DNA of 64,000 bases from GCA-016699835 sp964543905 (GTDB lineage: Bacteria; Planctomycetota; Phycisphaerae; Phycisphaerales; UBA1924). Numbering within the stretch: position 1 is the stretch's first letter; each line of letters begins with the position of its first letter. The DNA lies in contig CAZIZO010000007.1 of NCBI GenBank assembly GCA_964543905.1, positions 62,001-126,000 on the forward strand. Reading direction: 5' to 3'. The notes beneath the pieces were generated by a model. The model searched no databases. It was not told the DNA's origin and saw only the letters and a list, made by a program, of their open reading frames with translations. Shown here one piece after another: positions 25,218-34,563 of the stretch. The position numbers and the translations under genes are program-made.

Positions 25218-26075
25218 GTGTCGCCGGCACGCCGTGTAGCGGTCCGATCTTCCACGAGAGGCGTATTGTCGCTTGTGCGCAGAAAACGGCAACGACTTGG
25301 CGAGGTTCGACAGGGCGATTGGCTCGACCTCGTTCGCGAGGTCACTCCCGCGAGCGTGGACTTTATCTACGCGGACCCGCCGTTCAACACGGGGAAATCG
25401 CAACGCACGCCTCCCGGGGCGTCTCAGGTCGGCCGCGTCGTGGAGGCAAAGTACAAAGACTCGTGGGCGACGACGGCGGAGTACATCTCGTGGCTGCGTG
25501 CGCGATTGGAGGCCACACGCGCCGCGCTCAAGCCGACGTCGCTTGTGGCGATCCACTGTGACTATCGCGCGTGCCATCACATCCGGCTGTTACTCGATGA
25601 GGTGTTTGGCACCGATCGATTCGTGAACCACCTGATCTGGCACTATGGGCTTGGCGGGTCGTCCCCGCGGCGGTTTGCGAGGAAGCACGACGATATCTTG
25701 CTGTACTGTCGTGAGCCGGAGGAGTATTGGTTTGATCCGCCCATGGTTCCCGCGACGAGTCGGCGGCTTCGAGGGAGAATGAAGAAAGCGACGGATGTGT
25801 TGAATATCCCGTCGCTCAATAACATGGCTGGCGAGCGAACGGGATATCCCACCCAAAAGCCGATCGCCCTGCTCGACGTCTTGGTGCGCGCGTGCTGTCC
25901 CCCGGGTGGGGTGGTGCTGGACCCGTGCTGCGGAAGTGGGACGACGCTTGTGGCCGCCGTGAGGGCCGGACGATGCGCGATCGGTTTCGATCGCAGCAGC
26001 CTCGCGGTCGCCTGTGCTCGCAGGAGGCTCGGGGCGGGCACGGGCGACCTTTCCGAACGCGATCGAGAGGGCTAA
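25218..26075 (+). CDS. DNA methyltransferase (N4-cytosine/N6-adenine type)
   Basis: 285 residues. The order of motifs is catalytic motif IV first ('YADPPFNTG', about 50-58), then target-recognition sequence, then the AdoMet-binding motif I at the C-terminal end ('VVLDPCCGSGTTLVAA'), the beta-class arrangement. 'ERTGYPTQKPIALLDVLVRA' precedes motif I, as is usual. No restriction endonuclease gene lies beside it, so it looks like an orphan or regulatory enzyme. The start is uncertain: GTG at 25218 gives the longest form, but the family sequence begins near residue 20 and later GTG or TTG codons are possible. Its end overlaps the end of the convergent homoaconitase gene. Confidence 0.85.
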   Translation: MSPARRVAVRSSTRGVLSLVRRKRQRLGEVRQGDWLDLVREVTPASVDFIYADPPFNTGKSQRTPPGASQVGRVVEAKYKDSWATTAEYISWLRARLEATRAALKPTSLVAIHCDYRACHHIRLLLDEVFGTDRFVNHLIWHYGLGGSSPRRFARKHDDILLYCREPEEYWFDPPMVPATSRRLRGRMKKATDVLNIPSLNNMAGERTGYPTQKPIALLDVLVRACCPPGGVVLDPCCGSGTTLVAAVRAGRCAIGFDRSSLAVACARRRLGAGTGDLSERDREG

Positions 26076-28099
26076 ACGTGGGTGGCGAGCCTGCGCTTGA
26101 CAACCTCTTCGGCTCCTCCCGCGACGACCAGTTCTTGCGCGACGGGGGAGAGCGCGGGGAACGGGAACTCACGCGATGGGCCGCCGCGCATGGCGACTCG
26201 CAACCTGCTCATCCGGAAATCGATCATGATCTCGCCGATGATCTTGGTCTTGTCGCTGCCTTCGACCGTTGATGGGAGCGAGGCTTGAGTTCTGAGCCAT
26301 TCGACGAGCCCGGGGCACTCGAAGCACACGAAGCCGTTGTTGAACGCGTTGCGCTTGTACGTTTCGCTGAATGACGCGGCGATGACGCAGGGGATGCCGA
26401 AGTACTTGAGTGCCGTCGCGGCCTGCTCGCGGCTCGAGCCCGTGCCGAAGTTGAATCCGCCGACGATCACATCGCCCTTCCGAGCCCATGTTCGCAGCGT
26501 GGGGTCGTAGTTCTCAAAGATAAAGGAAGCCATCTGCTCCGGGGTGAGGGTGTCGTTATAGGTGTGCTTCCCCGCGTAGATGCCGTCGGTGTTGAGGTTG
26601 TCGCGGTCCATCCAGAGGAGTCGTCCCTGGACGAGGGCTGGGAAGCCGTCGATCACCGAGGCGGCGGCGTGTCGCTCTTGGCTTGGGCCATGGGAATCCA
26701 CACGCCGTGCGGCGACGCGGATTGATCCGCGGTCATACTTGGTCGGCGAGCAGATGTGACCCGCGATCGCGCTCGCCGCGACGACCGCGGGGGAGCCAAG
26801 GTAAACTTGACCGTCTCGGTCGCCCATGCGTCCTTCAAAGTTGCGGTTGGTCGCGGAAATGCCGACTTCGCCGGCTTTGATGGTTCCCGCGCCGAGGCCG
26901 ATGCAGGTGCCGCAGCCGGGTGGGAGTTCGATCGCGCCGGCCTCGAGCAGGGCTTGCCAGTGCCCGTCCTTGGTGGCGCGGGCCTGGGTTTCGGCGCTGG
27001 CGGCGGCGAGGTAGAACTCGACGCCCGGGGCGACCTTCCTTCCCTTGACGATGCTCGCGGCGATGGCGAGGTCCTCGTAGCGAGCGTTGACGCAGGACAT
27101 GAGCCAGGCCTTGTTGATCTTGACCAGGCGAGATTCGATCTCGGGGAGCGCGTGCATGGTCTTCACGTCGTTGGGCCCGCTCACATAGGGCACAATCGTC
27201 GAGAGATCGAGTTCCAGCGTGACGGCATAGTGGGCGTTGGGATCGGGCACGAGTTCGTGGCGCGACGTCCACCAGCCATCGATGTCGCTTCGGGTATAGC
27301 AGCCGAGCGAGGCCGGGCGGCGCGTGCCTGGGCGAATGTTCCTGGCGAAGTACTCGGCACGTGAGTAGAGGTAGTCGCGGAGGACGTCGTCGAAGGGGAA
27401 GACGCCCGCGAGGGCGCCCCATTCGGTGGTCATGTTCGCGATCGACATGCGCTGGTCGATGGTGAGCGGACCAACACCCTCCCCGGCAAACTCGACGGCA
27501 TGATTGAGTACCTCATCTTTGTTGAAGAGGCCACACAGCGCGATGATGATGTCCTTGCCGACGACGCCCGGGCGAACGTTGCCTTTGAGGATCACCTTGG
27601 CGACGGGCGGGCATTGCCACCAGGTGACGCCGGTGGCCCAGATGCTGGCGGCGTCGGTTCGCACGACGGGCGTGCCGAGCGCGCACAGCGCGCCGTAGAG
27701 GTTGCTGTGCGAGTCGCTGCCCACGACCATCGAGCCGGGCGTGACGTAGCCCTGTTCAACCATGACCTGGTGCGAGATGCCCGTTCCGGCGGGGTAGAAG
27801 TCGATGCTGTGTTCGTTGGCAAAGGACTCGATCTTGGCGTACTTGCCGAGGTTCTCCGGCGTCTTGTTCTGGATATCGTGGTCGATCGCAAAGACAGGCT
27901 GGCGCGGATCGTGGATCTTCTTCGCGCCAAGTTGCCTGAACTTCGGCATCACCGCGCCCGTGTTGTCGTGCGTCATCACGTGCTTCGGACGGATGGTCAC
28001 AAAGTCGCCTTGCCGGACGACTTGGCCCGGTGCCAGTCCATCGGCGAATCGCGTGGCAAGTTTCTCGACGAGCGTCAAACCGAGGGATGGAGTCGGCAT
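26072..28099 (-). CDS. Homoaconitase, fungal-type single-chain aconitase family
   Basis: 675 residues. In the alpha-aminoadipate lysine pathway homoaconitase converts homocitrate or cis-homoaconitate to homoisocitrate. The large domain resembles the fungal enzyme along its length: 'VMTHDNTG', 'IDHDIQNK', 'DFYPAGTGISHQVMVEQGY', 'VGSDSHSNLYG', 'RTDAASIWATG', 'LFNKDEVLNH', 'ANMTTEWGALAGVFP'. The 4Fe-4S cysteines are Cys336 ('SCVNAR'), Cys396 and Cys399 ('PPGCGTC'). A swivel domain with 'GGFNFGTGSSREQA' follows in the same chain, whereas prokaryotic lysine enzymes usually have two subunits. The ATG at 28099 begins the family sequence. Aconitase or another 2,3-dehydratase role is a possible alternative. 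Confidence 0.82.
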   Translation of the reverse strand: MPTPSLGLTLVEKLATRFADGLAPGQVVRQGDFVTIRPKHVMTHDNTGAVMPKFRQLGAKKIHDPRQPVFAIDHDIQNKTPENLGKYAKIESFANEHSIDFYPAGTGISHQVMVEQGYVTPGSMVVGSDSHSNLYGALCALGTPVVRTDAASIWATGVTWWQCPPVAKVILKGNVRPGVVGKDIIIALCGLFNKDEVLNHAVEFAGEGVGPLTIDQRMSIANMTTEWGALAGVFPFDDVLRDYLYSRAEYFARNIRPGTRRPASLGCYTRSDIDGWWTSRHELVPDPNAHYAVTLELDLSTIVPYVSGPNDVKTMHALPEIESRLVKINKAWLMSCVNARYEDLAIAASIVKGRKVAPGVEFYLAAASAETQARATKDGHWQALLEAGAIELPPGCGTCIGLGAGTIKAGEVGISATNRNFEGRMGDRDGQVYLGSPAVVAASAIAGHICSPTKYDRGSIRVAARRVDSHGPSQERHAAASVIDGFPALVQGRLLWMDRDNLNTDGIYAGKHTYNDTLTPEQMASFIFENYDPTLRTWARKGDVIVGGFNFGTGSSREQAATALKYFGIPCVIAASFSETYKRNAFNNGFVCFECPGLVEWLRTQASLPSTVEGSDKTKIIGEIMIDFRMSRLRVAMRGGPSREFPFPALSPVAQELVVAGGAEEVVKRRLATHV

Positions 28100-28275
28100 A
28101 CTCGATGGTATGGGTTCATCGACGATGCTGACCCCCCGGGGTGACTGCAGGCCGTACGCGAGCAATCGACGTGAAAGTGGCCGAAATCTCTGAGGAAAGG
28201 TGCGTGAAATCTCAGGAGTGTCGCTCCTAAGAAATATGTTAGTGACTACTATCAAATGGTCATTGGAGCACCACG

Positions 28276-28659
28276 ATGAGAACGGAACAACTTTCCAGTC
28301 GCCTTCCACTCTTGGCCTCGCGTTGGATTGCCCGCGTCCTGAGCATCGTCGTTGTGGGCATCATCCTTGCCTTTCTGGGCGAGGGGACGCCCAAGCCGAA
28401 AGAGTGGCTGCTGATCGCCTTTTTCCCGATCGGGTTGCTCGTAGGACTCGTGCTCGCGTGGTGGCGAGAAGTTGGCGGCGCGATCATCTCGATCGGGTCC
28501 ATGGCGGTGTTCTACTTCCTGTGCTATGCCCTGAGCGGGAAGTTTCCGACGGGGCCGTACTTCGCCCTGCTCGCGTCCCCGGCAGCCTTCTTCCTGGTTG
28601 CTGGGGTGCTTGCTCGCGGTGCCAGACCATATGAACCGAGCGTGTCGGGACAATCTTGA
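28276..28659 (+). CDS. Small integral membrane protein of unknown function
   Basis: 127 residues with about four hydrophobic segments: 'VLSIVVVGIILAFLG', 'WLLIAFFPIGLLVGLVLAW', 'AIISIGSMAVFYFLCYAL' and 'YFALLASPAAFFLVAGVLA'. I recognise no named family, although the layout resembles small DUF membrane proteins common in planctomycetes. The ATG at 28276 follows an AT-rich upstream stretch (28225-28255) that could be a promoter. The next gene, also a membrane protein, starts 24 bp later and is probably cotranscribed. Confidence 0.65.
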   Translation: MRTEQLSSRLPLLASRWIARVLSIVVVGIILAFLGEGTPKPKEWLLIAFFPIGLLVGLVLAWWREVGGAIISIGSMAVFYFLCYALSGKFPTGPYFALLASPAAFFLVAGVLARGARPYEPSVSGQS

Positions 28660-28683
28660 CGAGGTTGGTTACTCTCCTCCCCT

Positions 28684-29454
28684 ATGCCATCCTACTCCGC
28701 ATTCACGGTGTTTCTCATGTGTGCCGTACCCGTGATCGCTTGCGCGTGGATCGGGATTCTCCGCGGTCGGAAGGTGAAGAGGGAGCACCGTCCCGAGAAC
28801 AACCACATGAGCACAGTCCAGGGGGCGCTGCTCGGGCTGCTGGGGCTGTTGCTTGGATTTGCATTCTCCGGGGCGATGTCGAGGTTCGTTGATCGTCAGG
28901 ACGCCCTGGCGGACGAGGCCAACGCGATCGGGACGGCGTATGCCCGGGCGGAACTCCTCTCCACGGGGAACCGCGTGCGTGCGGCACTGCGCGAGTATGC
29001 CGTGCTTCGCCTGCGACTCTTCCGCGAGGGTGTGGACGGGCGGCGCTCAGACCTGGAGCGGGAACTCGATCGTCATTACGACGTCGCCCTCCATGCGACC
29101 GTCGAAGGGGTGCGAGAGGCCCCGATCTTCGCGAGCATCAGCATCGCCGGGATCGAGGGGGTCAACGACCAGTTCAATCGCAGGACGGCCTTGGCTCGCC
29201 GGCACATGCCCACCGAGTTTGTCCTGGTCATGCTCGTCGCGTCCTGCGCATCGATGATGTCGATCGGTTACAGCGCGGGGCTCGCGGAACGGAGATCGAT
29301 CGGCTCCGTCATGACCTTGGCAACCTTGACCGCGAGCACGCTCTTTATCACGTTCGACTTTGACCGTCCCCGACGCGGGCTGATCCGACTGGATCCTGCA
29401 CCGCTCGAGGAGGTTGCGGTCAAGATCGGCGCCATTCCAGAGCGTGGCGAGTAA
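28684..29454 (+). CDS. Bestrophin-like (DUF4239-type) membrane protein
   Basis: 256 residues. Two N-terminal hydrophobic segments (about 8-26 and 49-65) flank a short basic loop. The family hallmark follows the second one: 'GLLGLLLGFAFSGAMSRF', then 'DEANAIGTAYARAELL' and 'LREYAVLRLRLF'. Two more hydrophobic segments come near the C-terminus ('EFVLVMLVASCASMMSIGY', 'VMTLATLTASTLFITF'). Proteins of this class are called bestrophin-like because of a distant similarity to anion channels, but their function has not been established. It lies between another membrane protein and a Tat-type phosphoesterase on the same strand. Confidence 0.72.
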   Translation: MPSYSAFTVFLMCAVPVIACAWIGILRGRKVKREHRPENNHMSTVQGALLGLLGLLLGFAFSGAMSRFVDRQDALADEANAIGTAYARAELLSTGNRVRAALREYAVLRLRLFREGVDGRRSDLERELDRHYDVALHATVEGVREAPIFASISIAGIEGVNDQFNRRTALARRHMPTEFVLVMLVASCASMMSIGYSAGLAERRSIGSVMTLATLTASTLFITFDFDRPRRGLIRLDPAPLEEVAVKIGAIPERGE

Positions 29455-29518
29455 ATCGCTGATCTTCGGGATGATCCTGTTCGTGGCTTGGCGAGTCGAG
29501 TCGCCATACCTTGTCCGC

Positions 29519-30796
29519 ATGAATCGTCGGTTGTTCCTCTCGATGTCGTCGGCGGCCGCAGCCTCGGGATTTCTGCTGGACACACGCGACGCGATCGCGC
29601 TCCACCGAATCGAGTTTCAACCGAAGGACGCGGCGAAGAAGCCGGTGCAGGCTCCCGCCGAGCCGCAGCCCGTCATCGCCGGCGCGCCGGTGTTGCAGAA
29701 TGCAACGAACGGCGGGCTGACCGTCTTCCTCGGGGTGCGAGGGCTTTCCACCGCATGGGTGGAGTATGGAACTACGGAGAACCTCGGTTTGCACGCCGAC
29801 GCCATGAGGCATGGGTTGCGGCCTCTGAATAGCCTGGTGCATCGGATTCGACTCGAAGGTCTTGCCCCGGCGACGAAGTACTTCTACCGGGTCGGTGTCT
29901 GCCCGATTGAGTTCAAGGGACCGTACAAGATCGCTCGTGGGGTCGCTGAGTACACGCCCGTGCACTCGTTCCGCACGCACGACGCCTCGAGCGAGACCGG
30001 CGCGTTCTACATTATCAACGACACGCACGAGAACATGACGACGTTGCGCGCGATCGGCGATCAGGTGCAGGCGGTTCGCGCTCGCAAACGCGCGGGAGAA
30101 TCTTCGGTTGCCGCGCCCATCTTCTGGAACGGGGATCTCTTCAACGATGTCCGGTCTGATGCGCAGATCGTGGCCAACGTGCTCACGCCGCCGAGAGCCC
30201 CCCAGTCCGTCGGCGGTTGGGCCTCGATGGCGCCGCTCTGCTTCGTCAGCGGCAACCACGATGTGCGCGGCATCCACGCCCGGTCCCTCGACCAGTTCAT
30301 CGACACCCCGGGAGGCATACGCCACCATGTGATTCGACATGGGCCGGTCGCCTTTCTGGTGCTCGACACGGGCGAGGATAAGCCCGATGCGCACCCGGTC
30401 TACGCGGGGCTCGGGGCCTTCGATGCCTATCGCGAGGCGCAGCGTCACTGGCTCGAACGCGCGCTGCTCGATCCCGACTTCACGTCCGCGCGTCATCGCA
30501 TCGTGGTCCAGCACATTCCACTCTGGGGAGAGGGCAGCAGCGAGCACGCACGAAGCAGATGGGCCGATCTGCTGAACCGGGCCAACATCACGGCGATGTT
30601 CTGTGGGCATACGCACAAGTTTGCGTACACACCCGCGGACGGCACGCACCCGTATCCGCAGATCGTCGGGGGAGGCCCCTCGCCCGAAGCCGCGACGTTG
30701 ATGGATTGTGTTGCGGACGGTGCCAATCTCTCCGTGATCGTGCGCGATCTCGCCGGCGAGGAGATCGCGAACTATCACCTCAGGCCGCCCGGATAG
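29519..30796 (+). CDS. Exported metallophosphoesterase, purple acid phosphatase-like
   Basis: 425 residues from the ATG at 29519. The N-terminus 'MNRRLFLSMSSAAAASGF' has a pair of arginines before a hydrophobic stretch, compatible with Tat or Sec export. Residues about 50-155 look like a fibronectin III-type domain that precedes many purple acid phosphatases ('TAWVEYGTTENLG', 'RLEGLAPATKYFYRVG'). The calcineurin-like catalytic motifs follow: 'IINDTHEN', 'WNGDLFND', 'VSGNHDVRG', 'VVQHIPLW' and 'FCGHTHKF'. The first block reads NDTH where DxH is usual, so Asp and His are kept with altered spacing context. The phosphoester substrate is unknown. Confidence 0.85.
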   Translation: MNRRLFLSMSSAAAASGFLLDTRDAIALHRIEFQPKDAAKKPVQAPAEPQPVIAGAPVLQNATNGGLTVFLGVRGLSTAWVEYGTTENLGLHADAMRHGLRPLNSLVHRIRLEGLAPATKYFYRVGVCPIEFKGPYKIARGVAEYTPVHSFRTHDASSETGAFYIINDTHENMTTLRAIGDQVQAVRARKRAGESSVAAPIFWNGDLFNDVRSDAQIVANVLTPPRAPQSVGGWASMAPLCFVSGNHDVRGIHARSLDQFIDTPGGIRHHVIRHGPVAFLVLDTGEDKPDAHPVYAGLGAFDAYREAQRHWLERALLDPDFTSARHRIVVQHIPLWGEGSSEHARSRWADLLNRANITAMFCGHTHKFAYTPADGTHPYPQIVGGGPSPEAATLMDCVADGANLSVIVRDLAGEEIANYHLRPPG

Positions 30797-30832
30797 CCAC
30801 TCGTTCGTGGCGAGCGTGCGACCAGCCTTCGC

Positions 30833-32101
30833 CTACGCGAACCCCCGGAGGCTTCGCACCATCCCGGCGAGGCGATCGAGCCCAGCCTCCAGATTGGGGC
30901 GAGGGGGGCCGAAACTGAAACGAACAAACCCAGCAAGAGGCGAGCGACTTGTGCGGCTACGGTGAGGGTTGACATCAAAGAACTCTCCGGGCACGGTGAG
31001 CACGCGATGCTTGAACGCCTCGCGCATGAATCCCTCGCCGTGGTTGATGGGCGTGGGGAGTCCATCCACGCAGCCCCATGCGTAGAAGGTGCCGCGCAAG
31101 GCGCCAGGAAACGTGATCCCCATCTCTTGCAGGCGCGAGACGATGATCTTCTGCTTGATCGCGAACTCTTGCCGCACCGCATCGGTCTCCTGATCCGCGC
31201 GAGCGGGCTTCAACACCTCGACCGCGGCTCGCTGGATCGGACGCGAGCATCCGCCGTCGAGAAAACTGCCCGCGGCCGTCAGGGTCTGGATGACATGCTT
31301 GGGAGCGAGGACCCAACCGACGCGCCAGCCGGGGTAGCGGTAGCACTTGGTCAGGCCATCGATGATGACGACGGGGTCGGCGTTGACGTCCTCGACGTGG
31401 GCGGCGGTGGAGATGGGGCCGCTGGCGGCGACGCCCACGCTGCTGAAGTGGTAGTGCGAGTAGAACTCGTCCATGAGGAGGACGGTGCCACGCTTTCGTG
31501 CCATAGCGGTCCAGGCGGAAAGATCATCGCCTTCGATCATGACGCCGGTAGGGTTGCACGGGTTGCTGATGAGCAGCGCGCCGATGTTGTCCTTGGCCAC
31601 CCGAGCCTCGAGGGCAGCGGGGGAGATTCTGAACCCATCCTTCGCGGGGAGATCGATCCACACGGGATCGAGGCGGTGGAAGGTGGTCATGAGGTCTTCG
31701 TACGCGGTATAGTCGGGCGTGAAGTAGCCCAGGCGGGTCTTGTCGAGCGCCGCGCCAATGCGAGACAGCGCCAGCCGCCCGCCGCCCGCGATGGCGACGT
31801 TGTCCATGGTGTACTGCGAGGCTTTGCCCTTGCGGAAGAGGCGGTTGTAATGGTCAGCGACGGCCTGGCGGAGTTCGGGGATGCCCTCGACCGGGCCGTA
31901 GGCGTGGTCGTGTGACTCAATAGTGAGATGGTTGAAGCGGGGCGGGGCGCCGGGGATCTCGCCGACCTCGGGCATGCCCTGGCCCAGGTTCGTCCAACTC
32001 GGATCGCCCATCTTCCAGCCGTGCTTCGTGATGGCCTCGTTGTTGACTCGGATCACGCCCATGAAGGGCAGCGAACGGAATGGTGTGTCGGGCGCGGGCA
32101 C
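30833..32101 (-). CDS. PLP-dependent aminotransferase, class I/II
   Basis: 422 residues from a GTG at 32101, chosen because AAGGAG lies 6 bases upstream; an in-frame GTG 42 bases earlier is the alternative. Fold type I motifs: 'YGPVEGIPELRQAVADHYN' near the start, 'ISNPCNPTGVMI' with the coenzyme-binding Asn, 'LLMDEFYSHYHF' with the Asp that binds the pyridine nitrogen, 'DGLTKCYRYPGWRVGW' where the Lys forms the Schiff base, and 'VRFSFGPP' with the substrate-binding Arg. The amino-acid substrate cannot be told. It lies 57 bp downstream of the glycogen debranching gene on the same strand and could share its transcript. Confidence 0.85.
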   Translation of the reverse strand: MPAPDTPFRSLPFMGVIRVNNEAITKHGWKMGDPSWTNLGQGMPEVGEIPGAPPRFNHLTIESHDHAYGPVEGIPELRQAVADHYNRLFRKGKASQYTMDNVAIAGGGRLALSRIGAALDKTRLGYFTPDYTAYEDLMTTFHRLDPVWIDLPAKDGFRISPAALEARVAKDNIGALLISNPCNPTGVMIEGDDLSAWTAMARKRGTVLLMDEFYSHYHFSSVGVAASGPISTAAHVEDVNADPVVIIDGLTKCYRYPGWRVGWVLAPKHVIQTLTAAGSFLDGGCSRPIQRAAVEVLKPARADQETDAVRQEFAIKQKIIVSRLQEMGITFPGALRGTFYAWGCVDGLPTPINHGEGFMREAFKHRVLTVPGEFFDVNPHRSRTSRSPLAGFVRFSFGPPRPNLEAGLDRLAGMVRSLRGFA

Positions 32102-32158
32102 GAGTGACTCCTTGATGGGGACCAAGGATAGCAACCGCACCACGAGTCTTCGCGCGAC

Positions 32159-34426
32159 CTACTTCCGGATCATCCACATCACCCGGAGCAACTCCGCGAT
32201 CGACCAGGCTTGCGCCATGCACCCGTCCGGGCGACGGGGCGAGTCGAGCGCGTCCTCGCCGTCGTAGACCTCGCTCATTTGTCCGATCGACGCCGGCACG
32301 CGTCCCACCCCGAGCAACTCATCGAGCAACGGCTGGATCACACCTCGTGCCTCGTCCTTCGATGCTTGCGAGAAGTTGCCCACCCGCAGCACCGCCTCCG
32401 CATACGGACCGATCAGCCATGGCCACACCGTTCCATTGTGATATGCGCCGTCACGTTGGAAGAGAGAGCCCTGGAATCGTCCGTGATACTGCGCGTCCTC
32501 TCGGTCCAACGTGCGCAGGCCCAGCGGCGTCAGCAGTCGCTCACGAACCGTCGCCAGCACCGCGCGCTGCGGTTCCTTCGGCAACGGGCTGTGTGGCAAA
32601 CTCACCGCGAAGATCTGATTCGGACGAATCTGGTGATTCGGGACATAGTCGCCCGCGATCGGGTTCAAGACGTCGTAGAGGCACCCCTGCTCGGCGTTCC
32701 AGAACTTCGTGCCGAACGAGCGAATCGCCTTCTCCGCGACTTGACGCAGTTCACGCGCGGAGTTCGGCTGATCCGGCTCGATCGCCTCCGCGAGCGACAT
32801 GAGCGACGAGCACCAGAGCGCGTTGATCTCGACGGCCTTGCCGTTGCGAGGTGTAAAGACCACGCCGTCGCGCTTCGCGTCCATCCACGTCACCGGGTCG
32901 AGAGGGCTACCCGATCGGAGGAGCCCGTCGTCGGGATCGACGCCGATGCCGAAATCCGTCCCGTTCCGGTACGCCTGCACGATGTCGAGGCAGGCCTGGC
33001 GCACACGCCCCGAGAATCCGGCGCGATCGCCAGTCTCCGAGAGATAGGCGCACGCGGCCTGGATGTAGAACAGCGAGGCGTCCGCCGTGTTGTACATCGC
33101 GGCACCGGTCGCATTATCGAAGCAGTTGGGAATGAGCCCCTTCTTGCGATGCGCGGCGAAACTCTCCAGCACGTTCAACGCTTCATCATGCCGCCCCGTC
33201 GCGAGCAGCAGCCCCGGCAGCGACACGAACGTATCGCGCCCCCAGTCGCTGAACCAAGGGTAACCGGCGATGATCGACGCCCCCACGCCGCCGGGGTTGT
33301 TCGGAGTCGGAGGGATGATGCGTGCCGCGACGAACTGGTCCGCCGCGCGGCAGAGGGCCTCGATCGCTCGCTCGTCGCGTGCGTTCGCGGGCTTGGGGCC
33401 TCGCACCGCGGTCATCCATGATTCCAGTTCGGCGTTGACCTTGCTGCGGCGGGCCAGGCGATCGCGGGGGAGTTCGTCGTCATCGAGCCATGCGGCCAGT
33501 TCCACTTCGCCGCTCGTGCTGGTTCCGCCGCATTCCATCACGAACGCGCCGGGCGTGAAGAGGTCTTCGATGGCGTCGGTGCCTCGCTCGGCATCGCGGG
33601 CATACTCAAAGTTGCGCCACCACGCCGACTCCGTGTTGAAGCGCCCTTTGCCCTTCGCCTCGATCGTCACGCTCAATCCGGAGGCGCTGCACCGCACGCG
33701 AGTCGTCGTAGTGGGTTGCACCAAGAATCGATCCGGCTGGTCGCGCTCGAAGAGGCACGCGTGGAAATCACGCAACGAGATGAGTGGCCTCAACTCCAGC
33801 CAGGCCCGCCGCCCCGGCGCTTCCACCGCGTACTTCACAACCACCGAGTTCGATCCGGGCGTCAACTCCAGCGTTCGTGTCGCCCGCACGCCCAGGTCCA
33901 CCCCGCCGAGCGCGAACTCCCAACGGCAGGAAAAGGCCTCACGCACGAACCTCGTCAGCGACTCCGTCCTCTTGATCTCGCGATCGCCCTTGAATCGGAA
34001 GGTGCTCAACGGGTGTCGATTCAGGATCACGTTCCCGTTCGGGGCGACGTGCTCGATCACCAGCGTCTCGTCGATAGCGTTGAGCGCCGCCACTCGACCC
34101 ACGGGCGGCGCGGTCGCCGCGATGAGCAGGGCGTGGTACTTTCGTGTGGGCGTGCCCCATGCGGTCCCCATCGCAAATCCACCCAGACCATTGGTCAGCA
34201 GCCACTCGCTGCGCTGGGCCGCGACCAAGGCCGGTCCTTCCAACGTGATGGGCGGGATGGGCATCTTCGATGGTATAGGTTCGGGCTTCGGAGGTAGAGT
34301 CGGCATGGCGGAACCCTGGAGTGCGGCAAGATCACTCGGAGCGGTGATCCCTGATTTGGGTTCGATGCCGAAGGGCGTCACGAAGTTGCTGATCGGTGGA
34401 CGAGCCGGTGGCCAAGGCGCGGTCAT
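32159..34426 (-). CDS. Glycogen debranching enzyme, amylo-alpha-1,6-glucosidase family
   Basis: 755 residues. It removes alpha-1,6 branches from glycogen, making linear glucan available to phosphorylase. The N-terminal domain of bacterial and archaeal debranching enzymes is seen as 'EWLLTNGLGGFAMGTAWG' and 'TRKYHALL'. The C-terminal (alpha/alpha)6 glucosidase domain has 'GYPWFSDWGRDTFVSLPG', 'GLIPNCFDNATG', 'YNTADASLFYIQAA', 'VEINALWCSSL' and 'GAYHNGTVWPWLIGPYAEA'. The ATG at 34426 gives a Pro-rich leader of 54 residues; ATGs at 34306 or 34264 are equally possible and the last starts directly at family sequence. It is divergent from the DoxX-like gene. Confidence 0.92.
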   Translation of the reverse strand: MTAPWPPARPPISNFVTPFGIEPKSGITAPSDLAALQGSAMPTLPPKPEPIPSKMPIPPITLEGPALVAAQRSEWLLTNGLGGFAMGTAWGTPTRKYHALLIAATAPPVGRVAALNAIDETLVIEHVAPNGNVILNRHPLSTFRFKGDREIKRTESLTRFVREAFSCRWEFALGGVDLGVRATRTLELTPGSNSVVVKYAVEAPGRRAWLELRPLISLRDFHACLFERDQPDRFLVQPTTTTRVRCSASGLSVTIEAKGKGRFNTESAWWRNFEYARDAERGTDAIEDLFTPGAFVMECGGTSTSGEVELAAWLDDDELPRDRLARRSKVNAELESWMTAVRGPKPANARDERAIEALCRAADQFVAARIIPPTPNNPGGVGASIIAGYPWFSDWGRDTFVSLPGLLLATGRHDEALNVLESFAAHRKKGLIPNCFDNATGAAMYNTADASLFYIQAACAYLSETGDRAGFSGRVRQACLDIVQAYRNGTDFGIGVDPDDGLLRSGSPLDPVTWMDAKRDGVVFTPRNGKAVEINALWCSSLMSLAEAIEPDQPNSARELRQVAEKAIRSFGTKFWNAEQGCLYDVLNPIAGDYVPNHQIRPNQIFAVSLPHSPLPKEPQRAVLATVRERLLTPLGLRTLDREDAQYHGRFQGSLFQRDGAYHNGTVWPWLIGPYAEAVLRVGNFSQASKDEARGVIQPLLDELLGVGRVPASIGQMSEVYDGEDALDSPRRPDGCMAQAWSIAELLRVMWMIRK

Positions 34427-34563
34427 GCGACAGTGGTCGGAGAACTCAGCATCGTCGCTTGACTTTGCACCCCGAACGCTTTTCCGCCCGAGTCCTCGGC
34501 CGGTCCGCCCAATCAGGGCATAGTTCGTGTATCCTGAGCAGACCTCTCTCCGAAAGGACTCGC

